Assembly (NCBI GenBank): GCA_905614355.1
Contig: CAJQSN010000048.1
Location: forward strand, 1-42,103
Source of the DNA: an uncultured Rhodospirillales bacterium
GTDB taxonomy: Bacteria > Pseudomonadota > Alphaproteobacteria > Rhodospirillales > UBA2165
Length of the DNA stretch: 42,103 nucleotides
Direction: 5' to 3'
Part shown: positions 24,140 through 33,590 of the stretch, piece after piece
How the letters are laid out: each line of letters opens with the position of its first letter
How positions within the stretch are numbered: the first letter of the stretch is position 1
Program-made: the position numbers and the translations under genes
The notes under the pieces: model-generated
Databases searched by the model: none
What the model was told of the DNA's origin: nothing
The model's input: the letters and a program-made list of their open reading frames with translations, nothing else

Positions 24140-24988
24140 TTACATTGAGTTTGCCTTAGTCCATGTTTGGAACGTTGTTGAGGCCCAAAGAGATTCCCAA
24201 ACAGCATTGTTATTATTTGATTTGGGGTTAACGGGCCTTAGAACTACCGAGTTAATCAAAAAAATGGTATTCGGAGTATTTTCTATTTGAATTTCACCTT
24301 TTATGTCTGTCTTTTTATTTGAATTTCTAATAAATTCATTCTTATTTTTAGAAAATATTTGCACAGTTGCGTTCGGGTATGGTTTTTTTTGGTAAAAAAG
24401 CGTTATGGTCACCATTTTTTTATTTTTATTATTGTTTTTATAAATACTACTATCTACTACCAACTCTAATTCTAATCCTACACGCTTATCTGAGCCCTTA
24501 TTTACGCCAACAACGACTATACTCTTAGCAAATCTAGTATAACTCTCAGTAAACCCTTTTCGTGGTAATCCTCTTTTTATGTGTTCTTTTTGAATGTTTG
24601 GGAAACCTTTTTTCTCTGAAAAAATCTTAAATTTCTCAAATTCATCGTATGTTAAGTATGTTGGTTCGCTTTGATGGATCAAGATAGAAACACCAGAGTA
24701 TTTTGGGAGAATATTCAAAGCAGGTCGATCACCTAAACGACCTAAAACCTTTTGATTTCCAATTTCTGTTAGGACAGAAAAACGGTTAAATTCATTTTCA
24801 TTGTAAACTAAATCATCACCATTAAAATTTTGTCCAATCCGTAAGTTTGCAATTAGGCGTTCACCAGAGTTTATCGCGTAACTTTTTGGTTCAATCCAGA
24901 ATTCGTGGGCTATGAGGGGAAAAGCATTAGCAAAACTAGCTATAATAAAATTTGCTAAAATCATCCACTTTCGATAAATCAGGTACAT
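24140..24988 (-). CDS. DUF4198-like periplasmic protein
   Basis: 282 residues with a signal peptide (to about residue 27, ANAFPLIAHEFW). The mature start HEFWIEPKSYAINSGERLIANLRIGQNFNGDD is that of DUF4198 proteins, which have an N-terminal His, a jelly-roll-like domain and an Ig-like C-terminal domain (KKPYPNATVQIFSKN ... DIKGEIQIENTP), and are usually found beside metal permeases or TonB receptors. Divergent, with only 43 bp, from the HupE/UreJ-type gene at 25032, which strengthens a metal-uptake reading (nickel or cobalt in studied neighbours). It is rich in Asn and Lys, matching local AT bias. Confidence 0.72.
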   Translation of the reverse strand: MYLIYRKWMILANFIIASFANAFPLIAHEFWIEPKSYAINSGERLIANLRIGQNFNGDDLVYNENEFNRFSVLTEIGNQKVLGRLGDRPALNILPKYSGVSILIHQSEPTYLTYDEFEKFKIFSEKKGFPNIQKEHIKRGLPRKGFTESYTRFAKSIVVVGVNKGSDKRVGLELELVVDSSIYKNNNKNKKMVTITLFYQKKPYPNATVQIFSKNKNEFIRNSNKKTDIKGEIQIENTPNTIFLINSVVLRPVNPKSNNNNAVWESLWASTTFQTWTKANSM

Positions 24989-25031
24989 ACTCTTTTCTTC
25001 TTTCTTTCAAAAATTATTCTGGTAACTGGCA

Positions 25032-26213
25032 GTGATTAAAAATTTGACGTCTTCTTTAGATTTTTATTTTAATTTAATAAAGGTTGGAATTTATTTTTTA
25101 TTACCTTTTATAATTATCCAATCATATTCTGCGAACTCTCATGAGATTAGACCAGCAATAGCTGACATCCTTATCAAAAAAGATGAAATTTTAATTGAGT
25201 TAGAGTTAAATCTCGAGATCTTCTTAGCTGACATAGATGCGTCGGTTAGTTCAAATACTGATCTTGCTGTAAATGCCTCACAATACGACCAGGTTCGAGC
25301 CCTTGATTCTAATATTTTAGCTAAAAAATTCAAACAGAATTTTGATAAATTCATAGGCATGGTCACTATTAAAACTAACACCCGACCATTAATTCTCAAA
25401 TTAATATCAGTTAATATTGGAGATGCCCCCGATTTATCACTCCCCAGATATAGCCACTTGAGGCTCTCCGCTAGAGTAGAAGGCGGAGATAATGAGGTGA
25501 GACTTGGCTGGGACCAGAAGCTCGGCGCTTTAATTGTGAGACAAATTAATTCTGAAGGGGTGTCACAAAAAAAAATATATACAGGCTACCTTAAGCCAGG
25601 TCAGATGAGTGGGCCTATTCACCGTCTTGGAAGAAATCCAATTTCTCTTGATAAAATTATTCTAGATTATATTGACCTTGGTATTACACACATTTTCCCC
25701 AAAGGTCTTGATCACATTCTTTTTGTTTTAGGATTGTTTTTCTATAGTCATAAGTTCTCACGTTTGGCTTGGCAAATTACATTGTTTACAGTAGCCCATA
25801 CAGTGACCCTAGTACTTGCAAGCCTTGAATTAATATCTTTGCCTTCTTCAATTATCGAGCCTTTGATTGCACTATCAATTTGTTATGTTGCCATTGAGAA
25901 TATACTGCAAAAGCAAATGGGATTTTTAAGGCTAGCTATTATTGTTATTTTTGGTTTACTACATGGGCTGGGTTTTGCCACTGTTTTGAGTGAAATTGGA
26001 CTTAGCCAGACCAGGTTTATAATAAGTTTAATTGGATTTAATATAGGAGTTGAAATAGGCCAGTTAGGTGTTATCATCGTTGCATATTTTGCGGTAGGAT
26101 TTTGGTTTGGAAACCGTGATTATTATCGCTCTTTGGTACAAATCCCAGCCTCAATTGTCATAGCAGCGGTTGGTGGTTGGTGGTTTCTAGAGAGAATTAT
26201 GCCCTTCGTATAA
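25032..26213 (+). CDS. HupE/UreJ-family membrane protein with periplasmic domain
   Basis: 393 residues. After a signal/membrane segment (13-34) comes a periplasmic domain beginning HEIRPAIADI (36-210), then six or seven helices with the HupE/UreJ_2 motifs: DLGITHIFPKGLDHILFVLG, FTVAHTVTLVLA, FGLLHGLGFA and NIGVEIGQLG. The conserved His residues in helices are metal-ligand candidates; the family is proposed to move nickel or cobalt, though this extended form is less well studied. The frame has only a GTG (25032) or TTG (25044) near the start and no strong ribosome site. Shares a 43-bp intergenic region with the DUF4198 gene. Confidence 0.82.
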   Translation: MIKNLTSSLDFYFNLIKVGIYFLLPFIIIQSYSANSHEIRPAIADILIKKDEILIELELNLEIFLADIDASVSSNTDLAVNASQYDQVRALDSNILAKKFKQNFDKFIGMVTIKTNTRPLILKLISVNIGDAPDLSLPRYSHLRLSARVEGGDNEVRLGWDQKLGALIVRQINSEGVSQKKIYTGYLKPGQMSGPIHRLGRNPISLDKIILDYIDLGITHIFPKGLDHILFVLGLFFYSHKFSRLAWQITLFTVAHTVTLVLASLELISLPSSIIEPLIALSICYVAIENILQKQMGFLRLAIIVIFGLLHGLGFATVLSEIGLSQTRFIISLIGFNIGVEIGQLGVIIVAYFAVGFWFGNRDYYRSLVQIPASIVIAAVGGWWFLERIMPFV

Positions 26214-27056
26214 TTGACCCTGCTTAACTTCCATAATGAATAAGATAAAAATGAAGTAAAAATACGAATAATCACGTTTGGAATTATTGCTGCCCGTCCC
26301 ATTGAACTAGGCCATAAAGGCTTTGAATTTATACTCAACGGTCGCGCGGTCGACGCTATTTATTTGATTGACCCCTAGATTTATAAAACTGCTCATGTAA
26401 AAATCTTCGTAATGTACTATCGTTTCTTCTCCAAGGTAGCGTCAACCATTCTTCATCTAGCTGAGAAGCCAGAGAAGCTGATTTAGTTTTAGCTAGCTTT
26501 GGTGACTTTGTTCGAAGAGATAATGTTATCGTCGATGATCTGCAACAATTTTCCAAATCTGTTGGAACACGACGTGAAAAACAATAAATACCCCTAGTAC
26601 ATTTATGCCTCCTTACAACAGAATCTGGGATTCCTATGTTATTGATTCAATTTGATAATCGTGTTTCAATGGAGTTTTATAGGGACACCTAACTATCTCA
26701 GGGTTACCACTATTTTTCAGCGTAAAAGATCTCTTTACCAATTCGTTCTCCCCACTTAATAATTACTCAGAATCTTAATTTGTGTTTTGGGATTCAAACA
26801 TTTTCTAGAAGAAGATAATTCCTATATTTAGATGGAACACAGGTATAATTATGAAAACCATATTCTAGATTTCTAACACAACCAGAAATAATTATTAGTA
26901 TTCAGTGCTTATTTATCTTAAATAATGGAATCTTGACTAAGGAATGGAATAAATGCAGGCTTTAATAGCATGATACTGCAGGGTAAATCGCTTATAGCTT
27001 TATACCGCTAGAATCACTCACTACTCAGAATATAGCCAAAAATTTTAGGTTTTTTC
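26214..27056. other. Long spacer with outer element border and degraded coding traces
   Basis: Contains two short protein-like segments on the + strand: one at about 26246-26379 reading ITFGIIAARPIELGHKGFEF and one ending 26587 reading LASFGDFVRRDNVIVDDLQQ. Both are cut by stops; the family is not recognised. The right-end repeat copy 3 lies at 26595-26721. From 26722 to 27056 I see only AT-rich spacer. Confidence 0.4.
26595..26721 (+). repeat. Element right-end repeat, copy 3, with degenerate att core
   Basis: TAGTACATTTATGCCTCCTTA, then GGGATTCCTATGTTATTGAT, ACACCTAACTATCTCAGGG and TTACCACTATTTTTCAGC. It matches copy 1 (14962-15090) along its length. The tRNA-derived core at 26694-26711 differs at a few positions. 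It marks the outer right border of the tRNA-Arg island. Confidence 0.75.
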
Positions 27057-28787
27057 ATGAAAAAATTAAAAATGGATGTTTTCCGTGAAAAAACGAATTT
27101 ATGGAACACGTCCAAAATTGGAGCTCTATTAGAGGATTCGATATCCTCCAGTATTTCTGGAAATCATTTGAACGCCCTCTCGAATGCAATTCGAGCCTTG
27201 AACGGTTCCAATTTAGATAATCAATATAATGATTACATATACGCCACAAATATATTAAATCAAATTTTTATAGCCTGCTACACTTCAAAAATGGATGATT
27301 TAATCAAGACAATAGATATTAAAACAAAAAGTGATTTCCAAAATAATTTATCATCAAATCAAAGTATCCTTGTTAAATCATTCTTTGACTTTATAAATAA
27401 TTATTATCTACAAAATGAGGAAATTAATAAAAAATCCTCGATTATTATAAATCAAATGTTTGAATTGATAGTTCCTCAAAATTCTCAATTAAACGAACAT
27501 ACAAATAATAAGATTATTAACAACATCCAAACTATTATTAATGATCTTTGCCAAATCCCCTATCCTAGCCCTAATTTAGTTACAAAAAGATGGAGAAAGA
27601 TATCCATTGGGTCAGCGAAAATAGCTGCATCACTTGATAACGCTTATTGTATTGTTTTATATGGCATGTATTTCGGGCAATTCAGGCCTATGTCACATGA
27701 ATTAAGTGAATTAGATATTCAGGTAATTTATTATTTTTATGAGAAAATAAAGCTTTCTGGTTTGATTGATAGGTTGGGCATCCCTCCTCTTGGCGAGTCA
27801 GAACTGGCACTCCCTAGATCCATAAAAGAAATTTCCGGTATCGCGTATAGTATAAATTCAATAGCCCAACTAGATGAATTTTATAATATAATGGCCCGCT
27901 TACCAGCACAGGAGAATTTATCAATTATTCTAGAGATAGGGTCTGGATATGGAGGGTTAGCTCGACAATTCAAATCTACTAAATCTAAAATTAAATACAT
28001 ATTAGTGGATCTACCAGAATCTTTAATTTTTTCATATTCATTTCTTCAATTAAATTTTCCAAACGCAGTCTTCAAATTTATAACAGAACTTTCCGAATTT
28101 TCACGTATTGCTGATAGCAAATATGATTTCCTTCTATGCCCTATGCAATTATTTCCGAATGTAAAATGGCCAAAAATTGATTTACTCATCAATCTATATA
28201 GCCTTGGCGAAATGCCCCAAGACTGCATTGATATGTTTATGCATGGGATTAACAATAATATAAACTGCAAATATGTATTTTCTCAAAATGCCGTATTCCA
28301 GGAAAAGAATTTATTAAGAGAAGCTTCAGGCGACACCTTGGAGGGAAGTGATTTAGTAATGCAATTCAATACATCCTGGCAAGTCATTAATACTACCTTT
28401 ACCTCATCAGGTGCAAATGAGGGTAAACTTACTAATAAACCATTCTACAGAAATTTTTGTAGTGTACTTATGAGATCTGTTTCGTCGCAAACGCCAGATG
28501 ACCAGAGAATTGACGAAACTCTAAAGTCTGCAAACCAAGCGGAACCCGGAACAATTAATCGAATTATTGATCTGTACTTTGCCGCTTTATGGAGCAAAAA
28601 TGATATCATAATCTCTCAGTTTTTAAGCGAGTTGGAGAGTTTTCTAAAAAATGCTGAATGCGCTAGTGTATCAAGTTATGATTTTGAAAAAATTGGTGAG
28701 GTACAATACTTTAAACGCTTAACTAATAAATCCATAATCCCATCAAATGTATTTGATAACCCAGATGACCAGACGGAAAGCGAGTAA
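27057..28787 (+). CDS. Putative sugar O-methyltransferase (NanM-like)
   Basis: 576 residues, very AT-rich. The catalytic part is in the middle: ILEIGSGYGGLARQFKST (291-308) is the SAM motif, then KYILVDLPESLIFSYSFL, and DLLINLYSLGEMPQ. LNKPFYRN-type and WQVINTTF segments follow, as in the 'putative sugar O-methyltransferase' family found in polysaccharide clusters. The first ~170 residues (helical, Asn-rich) and last ~90 residues are extensions without recognised domain. No glycan cluster surrounds it, so it is probably island cargo that modifies surface sugar. Ribosome site AGG, 7 nt before the ATG. Confidence 0.7.
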   Translation: MKKLKMDVFREKTNLWNTSKIGALLEDSISSSISGNHLNALSNAIRALNGSNLDNQYNDYIYATNILNQIFIACYTSKMDDLIKTIDIKTKSDFQNNLSSNQSILVKSFFDFINNYYLQNEEINKKSSIIINQMFELIVPQNSQLNEHTNNKIINNIQTIINDLCQIPYPSPNLVTKRWRKISIGSAKIAASLDNAYCIVLYGMYFGQFRPMSHELSELDIQVIYYFYEKIKLSGLIDRLGIPPLGESELALPRSIKEISGIAYSINSIAQLDEFYNIMARLPAQENLSIILEIGSGYGGLARQFKSTKSKIKYILVDLPESLIFSYSFLQLNFPNAVFKFITELSEFSRIADSKYDFLLCPMQLFPNVKWPKIDLLINLYSLGEMPQDCIDMFMHGINNNINCKYVFSQNAVFQEKNLLREASGDTLEGSDLVMQFNTSWQVINTTFTSSGANEGKLTNKPFYRNFCSVLMRSVSSQTPDDQRIDETLKSANQAEPGTINRIIDLYFAALWSKNDIIISQFLSELESFLKNAECASVSSYDFEKIGEVQYFKRLTNKSIIPSNVFDNPDDQTESE

Positions 28788-28830
28788 CGCAGAGCAGCTT
28801 AATTTAAATGCCTCAACTACTTTAGAAGGA

Positions 28831-29261
28831 CTAAAACTTCTGCGGTACTGTTGGGTTATTAAGTTGCAAAGATTTGTATTGATAGTGGTTCCTTGCTGAA
28901 TGAGAATCAGGAACTGGAGCTATTATATCTTTTGCGTTTAAAGCGTTTGCGGTTTCAGTATAATAACGCTTATCGGGGCTTCCAGAACCATGTTGGATGA
29001 TTACTGCCAGTAATTTTCATTGCCACACACGTTTGGTAAATAGAGTTTACCATCAATGGTTATCTTTTCTAGTTTTTTGTCGGTAAATATATCCTGATAA
29101 CCTAAAAGCTTATCACCAGATGCTATTTTGCCATTATTTACATCTTTCGTTAACGAAGCATAATAATTAGTTCTATAGATTGGTTCAGCGCTATGAGTGC
29201 TAGTGCCAAAGAATAAAAAAGCGAGAAAATCAAGGGATATATTTTCATTTTTGACTACCAT
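28831..29261 (-). pseudogene. Dienelactone hydrolase/alpha-beta hydrolase-type gene, broken
   Basis: The minus strand has an 86-codon frame from 29261 (signal-like start, then DKKLEKITIDGKLYLPN) that stops at 29001. One base over, the next frame continues LAVIIQHGSGSPDKRYY, then ETANALNAKDIIAPVPDSHS and a stop at 28831. HGSG after a hydrophobic strand is the oxyanion-hole motif of dienelactone-hydrolase-like proteins (VIxxHGSGG...A..LN..GI....DS). So a frameshift near 29005 and an early stop have destroyed the gene; the nucleophile region is absent. Gene finders may call only the 86-codon N-terminal part. Confidence 0.6.
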
Positions 29262-29807
29262 TGATCATTTCTTTTTCGTGCAGATATTTTATCAAAGTTA
29301 TTTAGTGTTTTGTATTTTGCAATAACTTATTTTTATTCTAATTTCCCCTAACAGTGGTATCCGTAAGATTGCAAAAGATATAAAGTTTGGTGTTTCGACA
29401 GTTTATAAAGTATTGGAGGTGGCATAATTAATGGTAAATTTTGTGCCTTAACAAGAGAAGGGATTGAGTGACGGTGAAAACTATTTGGTTGCAAAACGGG
29501 GTGGGGGTAATTTTGATTATTTGTTTAATATGTTGGTTGGCGATTGGTTTTTGATAGAGAAATAACTAGGGGATAAAGTAATTACAAAACGGGAATACTT
29601 GGTGGTATGTGGAACTAGATGATATGGCTGTTAGATATTTACCCCAAAGGACTAGTTAAAGTAATAGCTCAATTAGCAAAGGAGCCTAGTGTCTGGAAAA
29701 ACCTATGTATGAAGCAGTATCCTTCTAATTAGAAGAGTTCGCTGATATGGGAATTTTTGATATAAGCGTTCAAATTATACTTTTGATAATCTAATTTAGG
29801 ATTGGAT
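29262..29807. other. Spacer with recombinase stub and decayed sequence
   Basis: Holds the serine-recombinase end at 29353-29427 and short open stretches with hydrophobic translation (near 29471-29554), none long enough to call. LQNG-type segments recur in translation near 29487 and 29583, which may be a local duplication. Confidence 0.4.
29353..29427 (+). pseudogene. Serine recombinase (resolvase) C-terminal helix-turn-helix stub
   Basis: Twenty-four codons before TAA read SGIRKIAKDIKFGVSTVYKV and LEVA. This is the end of resolvase/invertase-type recombinases (GxxKIAKxLxIGVSTVxRVL), whose HTH binds the crossover site. The catalytic domain is gone. Confidence 0.5.
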
Positions 29808-30317
29808 ATGGAAAATGGTTCTAAGAATATTTTAATAGAATATACCAAGTGGGTTCTCAAAGGGGGATACATTATCATTCTTGGTTTATGTATATTAGGT
29901 GGAGTGTTTTGGTCATACGGAACATACGTTGACTCAACTGTACCAATGATTGCCTCGTCATGTAAATCTGACCTTAAAAATGTACCAAATAAGGCGGTTT
30001 TAATTATGAAAAAAAGATTTGAGGATACACCTGAAGGTATGTATTGGAGTCCTCATTATAATAAAGATTTTAATTTGAGTACAAGAGCCACGGATTTATA
30101 TAGATATGGTTACTATATTGAATTACGTGGTGATAATTATGTGTTTTCTGGTGATCCAAAAATTAGAGTTAATAGAGAAACACTGTCTATGGAGGCCGAG
30201 CATTTGGGAACCACATGGTTGATTTTGCACCCTCAATGTGATAAAATTAGTACCAAAAGATTTTATGAACTTGTTGGAAAAGAAATTAAAGAAAGAAAGA
30301 AGAAGTTGAAGTTTTAG
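29808..30317 (+). CDS. Membrane-anchored hypothetical protein
   Basis: 169 residues from the ATG at 29808, which has AGGA 6 nt upstream (a TTG at 29802 overlaps that site). One membrane helix at about 17-36 (GGYIIILGLCILGGVFW), the rest outside: TVPMIASSCKSD, MYWSPHYNKDFN, YYIELRGDNYVFSGDPKIRV and a basic tail (KEIKERKKKLKF). No family recognised. It stands alone in AT-rich, decayed surroundings. Confidence 0.55.
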   Translation: MENGSKNILIEYTKWVLKGGYIIILGLCILGGVFWSYGTYVDSTVPMIASSCKSDLKNVPNKAVLIMKKRFEDTPEGMYWSPHYNKDFNLSTRATDLYRYGYYIELRGDNYVFSGDPKIRVNRETLSMEAEHLGTTWLILHPQCDKISTKRFYELVGKEIKERKKKLKF

Positions 30318-30412
30318 GATGAGAATTCTTAACATAATTGTTTACATTATACTTTGGATATTTTAGTCACTAATTCTACGTTTCTATGACACAACACGAT
30401 CACTGTCTGACT

Positions 30413-30435
30413 TTTAGCTATCTCTATCAGCTAAA
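30413..30435. promoter_or_regulatory. Inverted repeat upstream of the TRAP operon
   Basis: TTTAGCT and AGCTAAA separated by 9 bp, 81 bp before the start at 30516. Longer pairing is possible with one bulge (ACTTT-T-AGCT). A candidate operator for the cluster; no regulator gene is present in the window next to it. Confidence 0.25.
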
Positions 30436-30515
30436 GTTTGCATCATTTTAAGAATCTCGTTAATCTTAATTTGGCTAATTAAAAAATAATAATAGGATAA
30501 GGGGAGATTTAACCA

Positions 30516-31601
30516 ATGATAGTCAACCAAACTAAAATATTAAAGATGACATTCCTAGCGGGTTTAGCACTTGCGGTTACGGGGCCTCTTGTTGTTAATA
30601 ATGTTGATGCTAAAGAATTCAAAATCACTGCTAGTTCTAGTCATCCACCAGTTGTGCCGTGGGTATCTGTAATTAAAAACTACGTTGTCCCAGAAGCTAG
30701 TAAACGCGCTAAAGCTCTTGGCCACAGTATTAAATGGACAGAAGCATATGCCGGTGCACTGTACAATTTTAAAAATACACTAGAAGGCATAGAAGACGGC
30801 TTAGGCGATATTGGTTGGGTTGGTACCTTATGGGAGCCAAATAAACTGCCACTTCATAACGTGACATTCTACTTACCGTTTGTGTCAGGAAACGTTATAG
30901 CGGCAGCAGAAATAGCAAGTGAGATGCATACTAATATTCCTGCGATGAAAAAAGCGTTATTAAAACATAACCAGATCTTCCTAGGCGCCCAATCTATCGA
31001 TGATTATGTCTTGATATCAAAAACCCCAATAAAGACGGTGGCCGACCTCAAAGGCAAAAAATTCTATGCTCCTGGTGCCTCGGCTCAATGGCTTAAGGGA
31101 ACGGGCGCTGTTGCTGTTAATGGCGGTCTACCAATCTATTATAATGGTATCAAAACAGGTGTAGCGGATGGCGCAATCGTACCTGGCACCGGCATTTTCC
31201 CTTTCAAACTGCATGAAGCTGCTCCCTATGTAATTAATGTAGGCCTTGGTGGGGGTATTACGGGTGCTTTGACCATGAACAAAACTAAATATGATAGTCT
31301 CCCGCCTGAAATGCAAAAAATGTTTCTTGAAGTTGGAAAAGGTTACGAAATGCGTACTGCCAAAAAGACAGCTGGATTTGCGGCATTAAGTATGAAGAAG
31401 CTAATTCCAAGTAAAGGCGGAAAAGTCTCTAAATTTTCAATGGCAGAACAAAAAAAGTGGGCAAGTGGGCTTCCTGATCTAGCTGGCATATGGGCTGCAC
31501 AACAAGCCAAAAAAGGTCTGCCAGGGAAGGAAGTAGTTAAATTTTATATGGAATCCATGCGGAAGCGAGGAGCAAAACCGCTGCGTAATTGGGATAAGTA
31601 G
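30516..31601 (+). CDS. TRAP transporter substrate-binding protein (DctP family)
   Basis: 361 residues. Signal peptide to about residue 32 (LAGLALAVTGPLVVNNVDA). The mature protein starts KEFKITASSSHPPVVPWV and contains the DctP-fold hallmarks: LEGIEDGLGDIGWVGT, TPIKTVADLKGKKFYAPG and GIKTGVADGAIVPG, the last matching the hinge/ligand segment. It would bind an organic acid in the periplasm for the DctQM permease encoded 18 bp later. Ribosome site GGGGAG. Followed by amidohydrolases, suggesting a nitrogen-containing carboxylate or ring compound as ligand (inference). Confidence 0.9.
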   Translation: MIVNQTKILKMTFLAGLALAVTGPLVVNNVDAKEFKITASSSHPPVVPWVSVIKNYVVPEASKRAKALGHSIKWTEAYAGALYNFKNTLEGIEDGLGDIGWVGTLWEPNKLPLHNVTFYLPFVSGNVIAAAEIASEMHTNIPAMKKALLKHNQIFLGAQSIDDYVLISKTPIKTVADLKGKKFYAPGASAQWLKGTGAVAVNGGLPIYYNGIKTGVADGAIVPGTGIFPFKLHEAAPYVINVGLGGGITGALTMNKTKYDSLPPEMQKMFLEVGKGYEMRTAKKTAGFAALSMKKLIPSKGGKVSKFSMAEQKKWASGLPDLAGIWAAQQAKKGLPGKEVVKFYMESMRKRGAKPLRNWDK

Positions 31602-31619
31602 AAATTAATCCATTTCATA

Positions 31620-33572
31620 ATGCCAATAGATCCTAAAACCATTGAAGGACTGAATAAATTTCAGTCCTTCAATCTGTTTTATATTAGGCTTATCTCCATA
31701 GCCAATAGCATCGGCAGCATTTGGATATTTGGTTTAATGTTTCTAATTTGTGCTGATGTTATATTTCGTGGCGCTTTCAATATGCCCCTTCGAGGTGTGC
31801 CTGAGATTGCGGGTTACTCCTTAGTAGGGGCAGTTTTTCTTCAACTCGCACATTCCCTGCATGTAGGTAAATTTGCTCGAGCAGAAATGTTTATTGAGCC
31901 TTTCACCCTAAATCGCCCCATCGGAGCTAATTGTTTTCATGTCATTTTTAATCTTATTGGTGTTTTAGTTTTTGCACTGATTGTTTACGGAACGTGGTTT
32001 AAATTTCAAGAGGCTTGGCCTGATCTAAAATTTGGAGTCGAAAATGAATTTACAATATTAGTATGGCCTCTGAGACTTATTATTTTCTGTGGTTCTCTTC
32101 TTGTCTCCCTCAAATATTTAATCCAGTTAATTGAAAACATTACCCAATTTAAAAGCTTGTTTGAACAAAGGCGCACAGCTCAGAACAAAAACCCAACCGG
32201 CTTACCATATTTCTTGATTATTATTTTTATAGGGTTAGCGATCTATGGTCTTACAGTAGGTGATTTTAGTAGAATACAAATCGGCGCTATTTCCTTTATT
32301 GGTGTTCTGATTGTTATCTTTACTGGCATTCACATCGGAGTAGGCCTCATTTTCCTCGGCTTTACCGGGACATGGATCATGATGGATAACCCAAATATAG
32401 CATTCAAACTTGTTAAACTCGCTTCGAATGAATTTCTGCGGAACTATTTTTTTGCTGTTGTTCCGCTCTTTGTTATGATGGGTCTTTTGGTTAACGAATC
32501 TAATATTGGTAAGGATACCTTCGATGCTGCGCGCTGGGCCCTAAAGAAAGTTAAAGGTGGGCTGGGTGTGGCAACGGTAATAGCAAATGCTATATTTGCA
32601 GCTATTACCGGATCGTCGATTGCTTCTGCAGCCGTTTTTACGAAAGTAGCTGTTCCGCAAATGTTAAACCACGGTTATACAGCGAGGTTCGCGGTAGGAA
32701 CCGTAGCAGGTAGTTCTGTTTTAGGGATGCTCATACCCCCAAGTCTATTGTTAATCATTTATGGGTTTGTGGCAGAACAATCAGTCGGCCTGTTATTTCT
32801 AGCGGCCGTCATCCCAGGTATTGTATTAGCAGGCGCTATGGGATTATCCATTATAGCTATGGCACATTTCTGGCCAAGTTATGTAGGCCAAATAAATCAG
32901 GATGAATATACAGATGAGAACTTTAAATCTTCTTTAGTTAAAATTACTCCCATCTTAATTTTAGTTTTTGCAGTAATGGGTGGAATTTATGGTGGATTGT
33001 TTACGCCGGTTGAAGCCGGTGCTGTAGGCGCAGCTGGAGCACTTATTCTTGCCTTGTTAAAAAAACGCCTGACCTGGCAAAAGCTATGGAAAGTGCTTCT
33101 AGATACCGGCCATACAACCGTTTCAGTTTTATTCTTGATCTTAGCCGCCAATATCTACGGGCGTATGCTGGCTCTGTCTGGGTTTCCCCAATCCGTTGGT
33201 GAATTCATTGTCTCTGCAGACATGGGTTTTATGGCCTTCATGGCCGTATATATTATAATTCTAATCATTCTTGGGATGTTTTTGGACTCCGTTTCCATAA
33301 TGTTAATAATACTCCCCATTGTCCTTCCTGTTGTGGCAACTTTTGGTGGTGACTTTATCTGGTTTGGAATCATCACAGTAATTGCTGTAGAAATGGGTTT
33401 ACTAACACCGCCACTCGGTATTGCTGTATACGTGGTGCGATCGACCATTGATGACGCTCGAGTAACTTTAAATGACATATTCATTGGAGCGTTTCCCTAT
33501 GTACTGATAATGCTAGTGGTGACTATTTTACTTGTCGCTGTTCCAGAACTAAGCCTATTTTTATTAGACTGA
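31620..33572 (+). CDS. Fused TRAP transporter permease DctQ-DctM
   Basis: 650 residues. Residues 1-190 are the small four-helix DctQ (IFGLMFLICADVIFRGAFNMPLRGVPEIAG), and residues ~215-650 the large DctM with IGVGLIFLGFTGTW, FFAVVPLFVMMGLLV, GSSIASAAVFTKVAVPQML, LIPPSLLLIIYGFVAEQS, FTPVEAGAVGAAGAL and EMGLLTPPLGIAVYVV. Natural QM fusions are known (SiaQM). Sodium-driven import with the preceding DctP protein. No good ribosome site precedes it, so translation may couple to the upstream gene. Confidence 0.9.
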   Translation: MPIDPKTIEGLNKFQSFNLFYIRLISIANSIGSIWIFGLMFLICADVIFRGAFNMPLRGVPEIAGYSLVGAVFLQLAHSLHVGKFARAEMFIEPFTLNRPIGANCFHVIFNLIGVLVFALIVYGTWFKFQEAWPDLKFGVENEFTILVWPLRLIIFCGSLLVSLKYLIQLIENITQFKSLFEQRRTAQNKNPTGLPYFLIIIFIGLAIYGLTVGDFSRIQIGAISFIGVLIVIFTGIHIGVGLIFLGFTGTWIMMDNPNIAFKLVKLASNEFLRNYFFAVVPLFVMMGLLVNESNIGKDTFDAARWALKKVKGGLGVATVIANAIFAAITGSSIASAAVFTKVAVPQMLNHGYTARFAVGTVAGSSVLGMLIPPSLLLIIYGFVAEQSVGLLFLAAVIPGIVLAGAMGLSIIAMAHFWPSYVGQINQDEYTDENFKSSLVKITPILILVFAVMGGIYGGLFTPVEAGAVGAAGALILALLKKRLTWQKLWKVLLDTGHTTVSVLFLILAANIYGRMLALSGFPQSVGEFIVSADMGFMAFMAVYIIILIILGMFLDSVSIMLIILPIVLPVVATFGGDFIWFGIITVIAVEMGLLTPPLGIAVYVVRSTIDDARVTLNDIFIGAFPYVLIMLVVTILLVAVPELSLFLLD

Positions 33573-33590
33573 TAAGCTAAAGGTAACTAT

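Noticed and set aside
26356-26556. 66-codon minus-strand gene
   Set aside because: Translation is low complexity Ser/Leu-rich; protein-like traces in this stretch are on the + strand and are themselves broken.
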